A DNA stretch of 64,000 nt from Hippophae tibetana. Lineage: Eukaryota; Streptophyta; Magnoliopsida; Rosales; Elaeagnaceae. The translations under genes and the position numbers were made by a program. Each line of letters starts with the position of its first letter. Within the stretch, counting starts at the first letter, position 1. Positions 1-10,148 of this stretch are shown here, one piece after another. The stretch lies in NCBI GenBank assembly GCA_037013495.1, contig CM072801.1, forward strand, positions 77,113,816 through 77,177,815. The letters are read 5' to 3'. The notes under the pieces were generated by a model, which worked only from the letters and a program-made list of their open reading frames with translations, ran no database searches and had not been told where the DNA came from.

Positions 1-732
1 AACGACTATTATAAACAATCAAATCGAAGCTCGTTTCGATTCCTACAAAGACAATGTAGCATTATTTAATATCGATTTGTTTTTGAACCAAAATTCCCCC
101 ATTTAGCCAAATTACAATCGTCTAAAAATTCGGTCGTAACGTATGGACTTGTTTTAGGTTATTGTTCCTTAGGTTTCAATTGCGATCATCTTAACCACAT
201 TCATAGTTATTCAATCGTTCCTATTTTCTGAAGTTCCAATATTCCCTGGTTCTTCGCCTAACGGATATAAGTCATATGCTTCTATCCGTTTTCTAATTTC
301 ATATTTTTTTTAAAAAACATCATTATTTTAATTGTTTATTGTGTTTTTGAGTCATAAATCACCTAAGTAGAAGGAATTTTGACCCTCAAGTCTTCCATTT
401 TCTTTAAATACTTTTGTCGTTGTTTTCGTCATTGGATTTAGTTTTGCATTTTTCTGGGAATTCTTCCTATCATTTTCTTGTTAGTTAATTTATGTGTTTA
501 ATTTCTCTTTGTTCTTCTAAAAAACAAGAGAGTTGTTTCAATTAAGAATTTCGAAAAAATAACAGAAATTTAGGTTAATACATGCATTCAAACGAATATT
601 ATAATCAATCAAATCGAAGCTCGTTTCGATTCCTTCAAAGACAACGTAGCATTATTTAATTACTATTTGTTTTTGAAACAAAATTCCCTCATTTACCCAA
701 ATTACATACGTCTAAAAATTTGGTCGCACCGT
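1..732 (+). repeat. Satellite array, left flank (about 1.2 monomers)
   Basis: Two monomers of the same roughly 612-bp satellite that fills 14348-64000. The first begins at about position 1 and the second at about 583 (TGCATTC, normally TGCATCC). The first is only about 589 bp long, because about 24 bases normally found before the next TGCATCC, around position 575, are missing. The second is cut at 732 by the retrotransposon. Joining 583-732 (150 bp) to 14353-14814 (462 bp) gives 612 bp, exactly one monomer, so the array was continuous before the insertion. Monomer identity rests on shared blocks such as GGAATTCTTCC and CTAACGGATATAA. Several substitutions mark these copies as diverged relative to those beyond 17 kb. 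Confidence 0.95.
728..732. repeat. Target-site duplication ACCGT, left copy
   Basis: ACCGT directly precedes the LTR terminus TGATGA. The same five bases follow the other terminus at 14348-14352. In uninterrupted monomers the site reads GTACCGTATGG, so the duplication came from the satellite itself. Five bases is the usual size for Ty3/gypsy integrases. Confidence 0.95.
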
Positions 733-1220
733 TGATGAACGAAAACCGGCATAGCCGATTCCCGCAAATACTTTGGTTTTAATATTTATAAAACTCTCGC
801 AAGTGCACGAATCATTTCGAAGAAAATGATAAGTATACTCCCAAGGTCGATCTAAGGAAGGAATGTATGTGGTTTTTAATTTATTATTCAAACTTTTAAA
901 AACGAAATTAAATCCTAAACATCCTGTCACGATAGTTTGGTTTTTGTGTTCCTAATCTAATAACATAAAATAAACATATATACAGATTAATTAAATATAA
1001 TCTAATAACATAAAAATAAACATAGATACAAATTCAATAAATAATTATCTAAAAATAAACATATATACGGATTCAATAAATATTCATGCAAATTTTTATC
1101 ATTTATATTAGCGGAGTATTTATGGATATAATAACTAAATTAATTATGCTTGCTCATATTAACTAGGTTATTAAAGATATAAATTGATATTTTATTGATT
1201 CTCTCTTTTTTATATAAATA

Positions 1221-1366
1221 CCACCTTTGGTGGGGTTAGATATTCTTTGTTAACTAAACAAATCAATTAAGACCTATGGGTGGGGTTGATAACTAATATG
1301 CTTAATTAAATTAATTCTTTTTTCTAAGAGATTGAAAATGAACCATTTAAATGCCACCTTTGGTGG
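1221..1366 (-). repeat. Twin CCACC-TTT-GGTGG hairpins in the LTR
   Basis: Two perfect 5-bp inverted repeats with a TTT loop, at 1221-1233 and 1354-1366, each followed by GGTTAGA. A third, decayed relative (CTATGGGTGGGGTTGAT) lies between them near 1273-1289. The other LTR has the same pair at 12820-12832 and 12953-12965. They lie downstream of the TATA box in the element's sense, so they should be in the transcript. Function is unknown. Confidence 0.6.
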
Positions 1367-2137
1367 GGTTAGACAATTTAAACATTATTCAAAGTGTCCA
1401 AATTAAACTTAAGAATTTAATTATCCGAGTACTAACTTTCAAGTTTTAAAACCACTATTGAAAACATGTTGTCAATACATTTTCACATAATAATTCTTAT
1501 AAAAACTTTTGAAATAGAGTTTCACTCTAACTACCGGGCGATTGTACCAACAAATAAAAGAGCACTACTCTAAATTAGACCGGATAACTAAACCTTAAAA
1601 TCTAATTTTCGGGTTTAAGTTTGTAATGAAAAATAATATATTTCTCTCTAACATTCTTAATATAAAATCTTGAATAAAAACAAAATCAATTCATTTTAAA
1701 GATTTTTACCTATTTAATATTTCGCAAGCATAACAACGTCGTTATTACATCATTTTTACTAAACAGCTAGCATAGTTAAATTTAACCACAGACAAGTTGA
1801 ATATAACATGTAAGAATAAAGCATAAAAATAACTGTAAAGAAAATAAAATCCTTACAGAACTTCGACGCTATTCCCGTTGCTAGAAAACCTCCGAGCGGA
1901 ATTTGCACTTCCATATATTGAATCAAAAATCTAAATTATTACAAAAACATTACAAGTTCCTCTCAAAAAGAGAAGAACACTAAACCTAAGAGAATTGAAC
2001 TAAAAACTAAGAGAAAAACTAAGAAAAGCTTAGAAACTTAGAAAGAAACTAAGAGAAACTAAAAACTAAGAAATGAGAGAAAGAAAGAAGAGAGAAGTGA
2101 GTTTTGAAGGTGTGATTTGAAGTGAAGGGAAGGGGGG

Positions 2138-2145
2138 TATTTATA
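2138..2145 (-). promoter_or_regulatory. TATA box of the 3' LTR
   Basis: TATAAATA on the minus strand, preceded by CACC and followed by a CCCCCC run. It is identical in the other LTR (13737-13744). It is the best core-promoter match in the LTR, about 90 bp downstream of the bZIP motif cluster in element sense. Confidence 0.75.
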
Positions 2146-2235
2146 GGTGAGGATGGAGAGAAAAAATGAGTAAAAAAATGTTAAAAAAATATTAAAAAAT
2201 GTAAAAACGCGTATTGGAATTGCTGATGTCATCAA

Positions 2236-2272
2236 TGACGTCAGCATGACGTCACAGGGGCGGCTGCACGTG
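2236..2272 (-). promoter_or_regulatory. bZIP-type motif cluster (two TGACGTCA, one CACGTG), 3' LTR
   Basis: Palindromic TGACGTCA occurs at 2236-2243 and 2247-2254, and the G-box core CACGTG at 2267-2272. ACGT-core palindromes of this kind are bound by plant bZIP factors. The cluster lies upstream of the TATA box in element sense, where U3 enhancers are expected. The 5' LTR has only one TGACGTCA, because an 11-bp duplication is present only here. Binding is inferred, not shown. Confidence 0.55.
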
Positions 2273-2454
2273 AAAAATGGGGCGCAAACGCGTTGGGCGC
2301 ACGGAGGGGGGCTACTCGGCGCGCGTAAACAGTGCCCGCGCGCTGCGCTGCGCGCAGCTGGGCAGGTCAGCGCGCGCGGGTGCTTGCGGCATGGGGCGCT
2401 GGGGCGCGCGCGGCTGGGCGCTGGGCTGCGCACACGGCTGGGCTGCGGCGCGCG
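2255..2454. other. GC-rich hypervariable block in the 3' LTR
   Basis: About 200 bp made largely of G and C with many GCGCGC and CTGGGC runs, in a window that is otherwise very AT-rich. Its edges (CAGGGGCGGCTGCACGTG and GGCGCGCGATTTCCG) match the other LTR, but the interior does not align collinearly. A GCTGCGCGCAGCT segment lies after the ACAGTGCCCGCGCGC segment here and before it in the 5' LTR. Open frames across it reflect a lack of AT-rich stop codons, not genes. Confidence 0.85.
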
Positions 2455-2752
2455 ATTTCCGTCTTTTTGACATTTTTGACCTTTTCGACCCATTTCGTCC
2501 GATTTTTCCATGTTTGTTGACCTTTTCTCACTTATTTATTGATATATTTGTGATGTATTGCTTCAAGTATTCCTCTTTGAGTCTTTAAATTGCGTTTTTA
2601 AGCCAAAATTCCTGAAAAACAATAAAAATACCCGTGATTCCGAAAAAGACAAATTTATATAAATATATGATAAAACATATAAATATATATATTTTTAATC
2701 AATTAATGTACATAAAATCATGGTTATTTTAGTGCTTTTTGAGCACTCTTCA

Positions 2753-2765
2753 CAACCCCCAACCA
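2753..2765 (-). other. Polypurine-like tract next to the 3' LTR
   Basis: On the minus strand this reads TGGTTGGGGGTTG, immediately before the 3' LTR start. Its position fits the plus-strand primer of an LTR retrotransposon. It is G-rich with T interruptions rather than pure purine. A near copy lies inside the element at 4272-4285. Confidence 0.75.
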
Positions 2766-2795
2766 GCTTCTTGCTAGTCTCTTAGCAAGAGAAGC
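2766..2795 (-). other. Stem-loop abutting the polypurine tract
   Basis: Arms CTTGCTA (2770-2776) and TAGCAAG (2783-2789) enclose a 6-nt loop. GCTT (2766-2769) pairs with AAGC (2792-2795) across a 2-nt bulge, giving an 11-bp imperfect stem that ends exactly where the polypurine-like tract begins. Confidence 0.65.
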
Positions 2796-4271
2796 GATAA
2801 AAGCTAAAAATTAAACTATCCTAAATCACTTTCGTGGATTGAAACGGTTGCATTTAGCCTATGCAACAAGCCGTTAAACCCCTAGGTTGCCCTAGTGGAC
2901 GAGTTTGAGTCTCGTGAGGGTTTTTAGTAATGATACCCACAAACATTGAACTAAATGTAAAAAAATAAAAACAATCAAAACAAAAATTAAAATTACAACT
3001 CAATCAAAAATTAATTTAAGAATAAAAGAAAACAACATATCACAAAAATATCTCATACTTTTTAATCTTCTTTAAGATCATAATTAAAATCTCAAGCATA
3101 AGTTATTTTAATCTCTTTAAACAATCATGATTTTATTACAATAATTAGTCGAAAATCATTTTCATATTTCTTTTCAAAAATGTATCAATTTAATTTTACC
3201 CAATTTCAGTGTCATGAATTAGAATTCGCTTCGACTCTATTCCTCACAAGTCAATACTCTCAAAGCACTGAATCCTATGGGTTCAAACACTCATACTAAT
3301 TTATATGCGAAAGAGTTGATGTATAGAAATGAACTAATATGTTCGCATATGTATAAAGAATAAAGGCTCAAAGTGTTATTTTAACATTGATCTCATGAAA
3401 GGAATTGAATGTATAAATTATAAAGATATCATATATAAAAATTATTTTCATGCATAAATCAAACTCATTAAGAAAGAATTTCAAGATATATGCTTTTTAT
3501 AAATGAAGAAATTGCAATGACTTTTTTTTTTGGGAATTACTTCCTATATCTTTCTTTTGTATTTAACCTTTACTCACAACTTTGTTGGCAATGTGGGTCA
3601 TAGTATGTAGATGATACTATTTTTTTATCTCTCTATACATTTTTTTTTTATATGTATTTTTTTTAGAGAGTCAACCCATGTACAGATTGTACATTTTTTT
3701 GGATTTTGGTGAGTGGTTAATTTTGTGGCTTTTCTGTTTGATCTTGGTTTAGGTAACCCCAGATATGTCTTTTTGTTTTTGTAGCAGTCATGCATGAATG
3801 AGATATAAGCATATACTATCCATTTCTACTCAAATCGTTTAATCTAAACAAAAATAATAATCAAAAATATATGATACTCTATTAAGATGAGAAAAAATTC
3901 ATACATTCAATGCTAATACCTATAGAGATCATCTAAACTTTTTAATAAATAAGAAATGTGTTTGGAGTAGAAAAAATATATATTTCACTCTGAATAAAAG
4001 AAATTAGGTTCAAATTATATCTCACAAGGGTAGTCTCCACTAAAAAATTCATAAACACCGATTTTGGGTTTAATATAATTTCCACATTTTATCAAGAAAT
4101 ACTAGTTATGACAAAAACTAACTAATTATCAAAAATAATTACAAAATATTTCATGATATGTTTTCAAAAAATTAATCTAGCAGTACCAAAGACTTAACTA
4201 TTTACTTAAATTTGATTTAAAGAAATGATAAATTTTTGTGAGATTTTTTTATTGAGCATGGTAACTTTTCA

Positions 4272-4309
4272 CCACCCCCAACCTAGAACTTACATTGTCC
4301 TCAATGTAA
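4272..4309 (-). other. Internal PPT-like tract with an 8-bp hairpin
   Basis: On the minus strand an 8-bp perfect stem, TTACATTG/CAATGTAA with loop AGGA (4309-4290), is followed by TAGGTTGGGGGTGGT (4285-4271). It shares the GGTTGGGGG core and the hairpin-then-tract order with the true PPT at 2753-2795. It could be an accessory plus-strand primer or a relic of an older 3' end. Confidence 0.6.
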
Positions 4310-4569
4310 CAACTGCAAATTAAAGATAAAGAGAAAAGAGGAGAAAGATTACCTATTTCTTGAGAATGTGTAAGTAGTAATGAAGAAATGCAGGTGCATC
4401 CATCATATTCATCATTAAAGTGTATACAGACAGATCGCTGTGAACTTCTAACATCTCAACAAATATTTTAGTTTTAACAAATTTAAAAATTATTCACATA
4501 CAAGTAAACTAAAATAAACAATAAAATTAAGTAAATAAAACAAATAACAACAAAAAATTACCTAACATG

Positions 4570-4617
4570 ATGGGTTGCCTCCCATCCAGCGCTTAGTTTA
4601 ACGTCTTAGCAAGACGT
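4570..4617 (-). other. Palindromic segment just after the pol stop
   Basis: Contains ATGGG...CCCAT (4570-4585) and a perfect 7-bp stem ACGTCTT/AAGACGT (4601-4607 and 4611-4617) with a 3-nt loop. A diverged copy lies at 10033-10082, just after the broken first gag. The match links the two gag regions as parts of two once-similar internal domains. Confidence 0.65.
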
Positions 4618-4629
4618 ATCTTTTTGGTG

Positions 4630-7600
4630 CTAAGGATTACTCAGCCAAATGCAATCTATTTCAGCAATGTTGTTCGGTTCTTCTAAATAAGGCTTGACAC
4701 GATGGCCATTAACTTTGAACGTTTTTTGTGTCTTGGAGTCCAATAGTTCTACCACTCCATGTTCAGATACCTGAACTATTTTGAATGGTCCATCCCATCT
4801 TGATCTCAGCTTTCCTGGAAACAATCTCAAACGAGAGTTAAATAAAAGAACTTTCATTCGAGGGTGAAAAGTTTTAGGAACTAGCCTCTTGTCATGATAG
4901 CGCTTAGTACGCTCTTTGTATAACTTGGCATTCTCATAAGCTTCATTCCTAATTTCTTCCAACTCATGAAGTTGGAGTACTCGTTTTTCACCTGCTTTAT
5001 CTAAATCCATGTTTAGCTCTTTAATTGCCCAATAATCCTTGTGTTCAAGTTCAACTGGAAGGTGGCACGCTTTCCCAAAGATTAACCGGTAAGGGCTCAT
5101 CCTAATAGGTGCTTTGTAAGCGGTGCGGTATGCCCATAAGGCATCATTTAACTTAAATGCCCAATCCTTCCTTGAAGGACGCACAGTGCGTTCCAGTATT
5201 CCCTTAATTTGCCTATTACTTACTTCCACTAAACCGGAAGTTTGAGGATGATATGGAGTAGCTACCTTATGTGTGATGTTGTACTTGTTTAGTACTCCAT
5301 CAAAGAGTTTGTTACAAAAATGGCTACCTCCATCACTTATTATAGCTCTAGGCGTTCCGAACCTACTGAATATGAAATCTTTCAAGAATTTCACAACAAC
5401 ATTAGCATCATTGGTTTTGGTGGGGATAGCTTCTACCCACTTGGACACATAATCCACAGCAACCAAAATGTATTGAAAACCATTAGATGGGGGAAAAGGA
5501 CCCATAAAGTCAATCCCCCATACATCAAAGAGTTCAACAACTAAATTAGATGTCAAAGGCATTTCATCTCTTTTGCTTATGTTTCCTGTTCTTTGACATC
5601 TATCACATTGTGCACAAAACATATGAGCATCTTTAAAAAGAGTGGGCCAAAAGAATCCAGACTGTAATATCTTATAGGCTGTCTTTTCACCTCCAAAATG
5701 ACCCCCACAATGAAGTTCATGACAAAAAGTCAGAATGCTCTTATGTTCTTCTTCAGGTACACATCTCCGGATGACTTGATCTTGACCAATCTTGTATAAA
5801 TAAGGGTCATCCCAGAAATAGTCCTTAATAGTTTTAAAAAACCTTTTCTTCTCCTGATATGAAGTGTTAGGTCGCAAAACACCAGTGGCAAGATAGTTTA
5901 CAATATCAGCATACCATGGGTTCGGACCTATGAAAAATAACTGTTCATCAGGAAAGGTTTCAACTATATCGTCATTACTCTCATCTTTAAGAGAATTAAA
6001 GTCAGAAATCAACCTAGACAAATGGTCAGCTACTAAGTTTTCACTGCCTTTCTTATCCTTGATTTCTAGGTCAAATTCTTGTAAGAGTAAGACCCACCTG
6101 ATTAATCTTGGCTTGGCATTTGGTTTACTTAATAGGTATCTTAAAGCAGCATGATTAGAATGCACAATCACTTTAGATCCTACTAAATAAGACCGAAATT
6201 TGTCTAAAGAGAATACTATAGCCAAGAATTCCTTTTCAGTGGTGGTGTAATTCATCTGGGCATCATTGAGTGTTTTGCTAGCATAGTAGATGACATGTAA
6301 ACGCTTATCCACTCTTTGTCCCAGAACTGCTCCTATTGCATAATCAGAAGCGTCACACATTATTTCAAAGGGTAAAGACCAGTTTGGTGCCATTATAACA
6401 GAGGTAGATGTGAGTTTATCTTTCAAGGTATTAAAGGAAGTAAGGCAGTCATTGTTGAAATCAAAATCAGCATCTTTGGATAGCAAGTTACATAATGGAC
6501 GACTTATTTTAGAGAAATCTTTAATAAATCGTCTGTAGAATCCTGCATGTCCCAAGAAGCTTCTTATCCCCTTCACAGATGTAGGGGGAGGTAGTTTGGA
6601 TATCAATTCAACTTTTGCCTTATCAACTTCAATACCCTTGTTTGAAATTATATGTCCTAAAACTATCCCTTGTTGAACCATAAAATGAATTTTCTCCCAA
6701 CTAAGGGTTAGATTGCATTCAATGCATCTTTCTAAAACCAAAGTCAATTTATGTAAGCAATCATCAAATGAGTTCCCAAAGACAGAGAAATCGTCCATGA
6801 AAATCTCAATGAATTTTTCCACCATGTCCGAGAAAATGGATATCATGCATCTCTGGAACGTGGCAGGGGCATTGCATAACCCAAATGGCATTCTGCGAAA
6901 AGCAAATGTCCCAAAAGGACATGTAAATGTGGTCTTTTCCTGATCTTCTGGTGCTATGGGTACTTGATAATATCCAGACAGTCCATCCAAAAAACAGTAA
7001 AATTCGTGCCCAGCTAATCTTTCCAACATTTGATCAATGAATGGAAGAGGAAAGTGATCCTTTTTCGTATATAAATTTAGTTTCCTAAAATCTATACACA
7101 TTCTCCATCCAGTGATTATTCTAGTGGGCACTAATTCACTTTTGTCATTCTTAACAACTGTTATCCCAGATTTCTTTGGTACCACATGCACTGGACTAAC
7201 CCACTTACTATCCGCAATAGGATAGATAATCCATTCTTCTAATAATTTAAGAATTTCCTTCTTAACTACCTCTTGCATGTTTGGGTTTAGTCTTCTTTGG
7301 GCCTCTCGTACAGGTTTAGCACCGTCCTCCAAGTTGATCTTGTGCATACACATTGTTGGACTAATGCCTCTTATATCCCCTATACTCCAACCTATAGATT
7401 TCTTAAACTGTTTAAGCACTTTGATGAGTTCCTTTTCTTGTGGTTTGGTCAAGGTTGAAGAAATTATCACTGGATAAGTTTCCCCTTCTCCCAAAAACAC
7501 ATATTTTAAGTGCTCAGGTAAGTCTTTGAGTTCAAGTTCAGGTGGATTGGCCTCTTTAATAGATGAAGAACTGGGTAGATTTAAAAGTGTACTAGATTTT

Positions 7601-9801
7601 GTCATCACTTCATTATTGTCTAGTTGTTCAAGGTACCCCTTTATTTCCTCATCTAAATCTTCTTCAACCTTTTCAAGTGTAAGAACGGTTTCAAGCTTGT
7701 CTTCTATTCTGGTTCGGAAAAAGGTGTTTTGGACAAGATTATCCAAAGGATCAACATCGAATATTTCATCGATGGCAGAAATAGAAGGGAAAGGTGAAGA
7801 ATCAAAAACTTTAAAATGAACAGTCTCTCCTAAGACTGTCATTGTCAAATTTCCATCTTGGACATCAATAATAGTTTTAGTAGTTGCCATAAATGGTCTA
7901 CCAAGCAATATTGTGTGCTCTCTGTCCAATGCTGGATTTTCTTGCATATCCAGAACCACAAAGTCAACAGGTATTATCAGTTTGTCTACCTGTACCAAAA
8001 CATCCTCAACTATTCCCTCTGGATATTTAAGAGATCTATCTGCAAGTTGAAGGGACATAGTTGTGGGTTTTAAATCCCCTAGATTGAGTTGTAAGAATAT
8101 AGAGTAGGGCATCAAATTTATACTAGCACCTAAATCAAGCATTGCTTTAGCAACCTTCCTATCCCCCATAGTAATGTTTATAATAAAACTTCCAGGGTCT
8201 TTCAACTTAGGGGGTAGTTTGTGCTGAAGTACAGCGCTAGAAATTTCTGATACTACTACTCGTTCATTCAGTTCATACCTCCTTTTCTTAGTGTTCAACT
8301 CTTTGAAAAATTTGGCATATGAGGGCACATTCATGATCACTTCTAATAATGGTAAATTGATATTTACTTTAGAGAGCATATTAAAAAGATCATTGAATTG
8401 CTTATCTTGTTTGGATTCTTTTAACCGGTGGGGAAAAGGTACTTGTATCTGGTGTGGTTCTGTTGTCTTTTGAATTTTGGGGGTGTCAGATGACCCCCCA
8501 ATGAGTTTTTCAGAAGGCTTGTTAAGTTTAACACTTGTTTCTCCTTTTTGCGAGATTAGAGTATCGCCTTCTTTGTTACCTGAAGTACAAGGTAGATTGT
8601 TAGAGATTTCAGGTAAACTGGTATTGACTACCTTACCACTTCGAAGGGTTCTAACATCCTTTGCTTGTTCTGGTTGACTGGGCAACTTTCCTGGTTCTTT
8701 CTTTTGCATTTGTTCAGCCAGTTGCCCAACTTTAGATTCAATTCTTTTAACCGAAGCCTCCATGGTGTTCAACCTTTGATTAGTCATCAATTGGTTGTCA
8801 CGACTAACTTGAATAAAAGCATTCAAGCTATCTTCTAAGGTTGGTTTAAAAGATTGGCTTGGTGGGTAAGGGTGGTTGTTATCCGACCTTAGTGTTGGAT
8901 ATTGGGTGTAGGCTGGGTCATTATAGGTGTTTGGATGATACCTTTGAAAAGATTGGACTTCCTCTATGGCATCGACACTAGAATCACAAGTATTTGAACA
9001 ATTATGAGTACCATGCCCAATTGAACAACACACTTCACATACCTCTTGATTTGAAATTTGGTGGGAAGTGAGGAATTTCACTTGTTTAGTCAATTCAGCA
9101 AGTTGCAAGGTTATCTCATTATCGGAGCCGACTTCATTGACCTTTGCTTTCCTTCTACCACCTCTTTGTTGGGAATTAGAACCCAACAGCTCATAAAGAT
9201 TATAGGTTTCCTCTGCGGTCTTTTCTCGTACAGCACCTCCAGCAGCATTATCAACCATGTATTGACTCTGTAGTGTCAATCCATCATAAAAGAATTGGTT
9301 TTGTAGCTGTAAGGGAAAGCTATGATTTTGACATTGAATGAAAAGGAGTTTGAATCGTTCCCAAGCTTCATGAAAGGGCTCTTCATTCATTTGAGAAAAT
9401 GTTGCTATCTTTGTTCTTAGATCAACAGTCTTTTGATGGGAATAGAACCTACCCATAAAAATTTCATAGACTGCCTCCCAAGTTTTAAGAGAACCTGACT
9501 GTAGAGTAATGAACCATGACCAAGCTTTATCTTTGAGAGTGTAAGGAAAACACCTCATCCTAAGTTGATCTTCATTAATTGCATGTAGTGGAAAGGTTTG
9601 GACAATAGCATAGAATTCTCGAATGAAATGCAAAGGGTCTTCATTAGGGATACCGTAAAAGGAAGGCAACAAAGAATAATGAATCTTTTTCAATTCATAA
9701 TTCCTTGCAGCCTCTTGTAATTGGATACCGGAAGTTACATTGCCAATGATTGGCATTGTATATTCTTTCATCTTTTTCCGCCTATCTTCAGCATCTCCCA
9801 T
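4630..9801 (-). CDS. Gag-Pol polyprotein (gag, protease, RT, RNase H, integrase)
   Basis: Single open frame of 1723 aa that would supply the capsid and replication enzymes of the element. In order: gag domain (about 30-230, with [13 protein letters not shown] and FYSHQKT); CX2CX4HX4C zinc knuckle near 254-267; aspartic protease with DLGAS, Asp556; reverse transcriptase with Asp939 and FMDD (Asp1003, Asp1004); RNase H starting at CDAS (Asp1150); integrase with an N-terminal His/Cys zinc region (CAQCDRC), catalytic Asp1431, Asp1490 and Glu1526 (D-X35-E), and a C-terminal GPF motif; no chromodomain. No stop or frameshift interrupts it. One oddity: the RNase H motif that is normally T-D-H reads S-N-H, with Asn1216 (codon 6156-6154) where a catalytic Asp is expected, which may inactivate RNase H. 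The start is the first ATG of the frame; the next in-frame Met is only ten codons on. Gag and pol are in one frame, so no frameshift is needed. Confidence 0.95.
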   Translation of the reverse strand: MGDAEDRRKKMKEYTMPIIGNVTSGIQLQEAARNYELKKIHYSLLPSFYGIPNEDPLHFIREFYAIVQTFPLHAINEDQLRMRCFPYTLKDKAWSWFITLQSGSLKTWEAVYEIFMGRFYSHQKTVDLRTKIATFSQMNEEPFHEAWERFKLLFIQCQNHSFPLQLQNQFFYDGLTLQSQYMVDNAAGGAVREKTAEETYNLYELLGSNSQQRGGRRKAKVNEVGSDNEITLQLAELTKQVKFLTSHQISNQEVCEVCCSIGHGTHNCSNTCDSSVDAIEEVQSFQRYHPNTYNDPAYTQYPTLRSDNNHPYPPSQSFKPTLEDSLNAFIQVSRDNQLMTNQRLNTMEASVKRIESKVGQLAEQMQKKEPGKLPSQPEQAKDVRTLRSGKVVNTSLPEISNNLPCTSGNKEGDTLISQKGETSVKLNKPSEKLIGGSSDTPKIQKTTEPHQIQVPFPHRLKESKQDKQFNDLFNMLSKVNINLPLLEVIMNVPSYAKFFKELNTKKRRYELNERVVVSEISSAVLQHKLPPKLKDPGSFIINITMGDRKVAKAMLDLGASINLMPYSIFLQLNLGDLKPTTMSLQLADRSLKYPEGIVEDVLVQVDKLIIPVDFVVLDMQENPALDREHTILLGRPFMATTKTIIDVQDGNLTMTVLGETVHFKVFDSSPFPSISAIDEIFDVDPLDNLVQNTFFRTRIEDKLETVLTLEKVEEDLDEEIKGYLEQLDNNEVMTKSSTLLNLPSSSSIKEANPPELELKDLPEHLKYVFLGEGETYPVIISSTLTKPQEKELIKVLKQFKKSIGWSIGDIRGISPTMCMHKINLEDGAKPVREAQRRLNPNMQEVVKKEILKLLEEWIIYPIADSKWVSPVHVVPKKSGITVVKNDKSELVPTRIITGWRMCIDFRKLNLYTKKDHFPLPFIDQMLERLAGHEFYCFLDGLSGYYQVPIAPEDQEKTTFTCPFGTFAFRRMPFGLCNAPATFQRCMISIFSDMVEKFIEIFMDDFSVFGNSFDDCLHKLTLVLERCIECNLTLSWEKIHFMVQQGIVLGHIISNKGIEVDKAKVELISKLPPPTSVKGIRSFLGHAGFYRRFIKDFSKISRPLCNLLSKDADFDFNNDCLTSFNTLKDKLTSTSVIMAPNWSLPFEIMCDASDYAIGAVLGQRVDKRLHVIYYASKTLNDAQMNYTTTEKEFLAIVFSLDKFRSYLVGSKVIVHSNHAALRYLLSKPNAKPRLIRWVLLLQEFDLEIKDKKGSENLVADHLSRLISDFNSLKDESNDDIVETFPDEQLFFIGPNPWYADIVNYLATGVLRPNTSYQEKKRFFKTIKDYFWDDPYLYKIGQDQVIRRCVPEEEHKSILTFCHELHCGGHFGGEKTAYKILQSGFFWPTLFKDAHMFCAQCDRCQRTGNISKRDEMPLTSNLVVELFDVWGIDFMGPFPPSNGFQYILVAVDYVSKWVEAIPTKTNDANVVVKFLKDFIFSRFGTPRAIISDGGSHFCNKLFDGVLNKYNITHKVATPYHPQTSGLVEVSNRQIKGILERTVRPSRKDWAFKLNDALWAYRTAYKAPIRMSPYRLIFGKACHLPVELEHKDYWAIKELNMDLDKAGEKRVLQLHELEEIRNEAYENAKLYKERTKRYHDKRLVPKTFHPRMKVLLFNSRLRLFPGKLRSRWDGPFKIVQVSEHGVVELLDSKTQKTFKVNGHRVKPYLEEPNNIAEIDCIWLSNP

Positions 9802-10148
9802 GGTTGTTTGTAGTTGAAAATGATCCTCCTCCTATTGTGTATCAACATTTTACTTTTAGTAGATATCTCTAAGAAATATTTATAACTTGATAAAACGTAA
9901 AAGCAAAAAGTGCAAGGAACCTAATTTTTTTTTTAAAAAATTTAAGCGAATGGACAGAATTTTTGAAACAAACGAATTTTATTTCATCTGAATTTTTATT
10001 TCACGCAAACTAAAACAAAGGAAAATACAATAATGGGTGACCTCCCATACAGGACTAAAATTTATCGTCTTCTACTAAGACGTTGCTTGGAGATTGCAGA
10101 ATGAAAAACTCAATGTCTCCTCTTCATTGAATTCATTTAAGTTTCAAA
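9802..10148 (-). other. Spacer between the broken gag and the intact gag-pol
   Basis: 347 bp without an ORF. The part at 10033-10082 (ATGGG...CCCAT, then CGTCTT/AAGACG arms at 10066-10071 and 10077-10082) resembles 4570-4617, the segment following pol. The rest is AT-rich leader-like sequence with a T/A run at about 9927-9941, upstream of the ATG at 9801. It looks like a post-pol remnant joined to a second leader, with the pol of the first unit deleted. Confidence 0.6.

Larger units (their letters stand above)
733..2752 (-). repeat. 3' LTR of the retrotransposon (2020 bp)
   Basis: Direct repeat of 12332-14347 in the same orientation. The outer end (733) reads TGATGA on the plus strand. The inner end at 2747-2752 reads TCTTCA where the other LTR has TCATCA, so the inner terminus carries one substitution. 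It is the 3' LTR because the element reads on the minus strand. It contains a U3 with bZIP-type motifs, a GC-rich block and a TATA box (2138-2145), followed toward 733 by the transcribed R-U5 part. Differences from the other LTR are sparse except for the GC block at 2255-2454 and an 11-bp duplication that doubles the TGACGTCA motif here. Confidence 0.95.
2753..4629 (-). other. Non-coding tail between pol and the 3' LTR
   Basis: 1.9 kb of AT-rich sequence in which no ORF over 60 codons is seen on either strand. In many Athila elements this interval holds an envelope-like ORF. Nothing here translates to one, so it was lost or never present. Recognisable items are the polypurine-like tract and hairpin at its left end, a small structured stretch near 2874-2936 (ACGAG/CTCGT arms), T-rich runs at 3519-3535 and 3641-3664, a second G-rich tract with a hairpin at 4272-4309, and a hairpin just past the pol stop at 4570-4617. 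Confidence 0.8.

Noticed and set aside
2059..2511. 150-aa ORF and several others across the GC-rich LTR blocks
   Set aside because: The frames are open only because GC-rich repeats lack stop codons. They overlap the promoter, are Arg/Ala/Pro-rich low complexity, and are not conserved between the two LTRs.
2753..4629. Envelope-like gene expected after pol in Athila elements
   Set aside because: No ORF over 60 codons and no recognisable transmembrane or signal segments on the minus strand.
5320..9273. Plus-strand ORFs of 60-97 aa inside the gag-pol region
   Set aside because: They are antisense shadows of the polyprotein frame, without domains.
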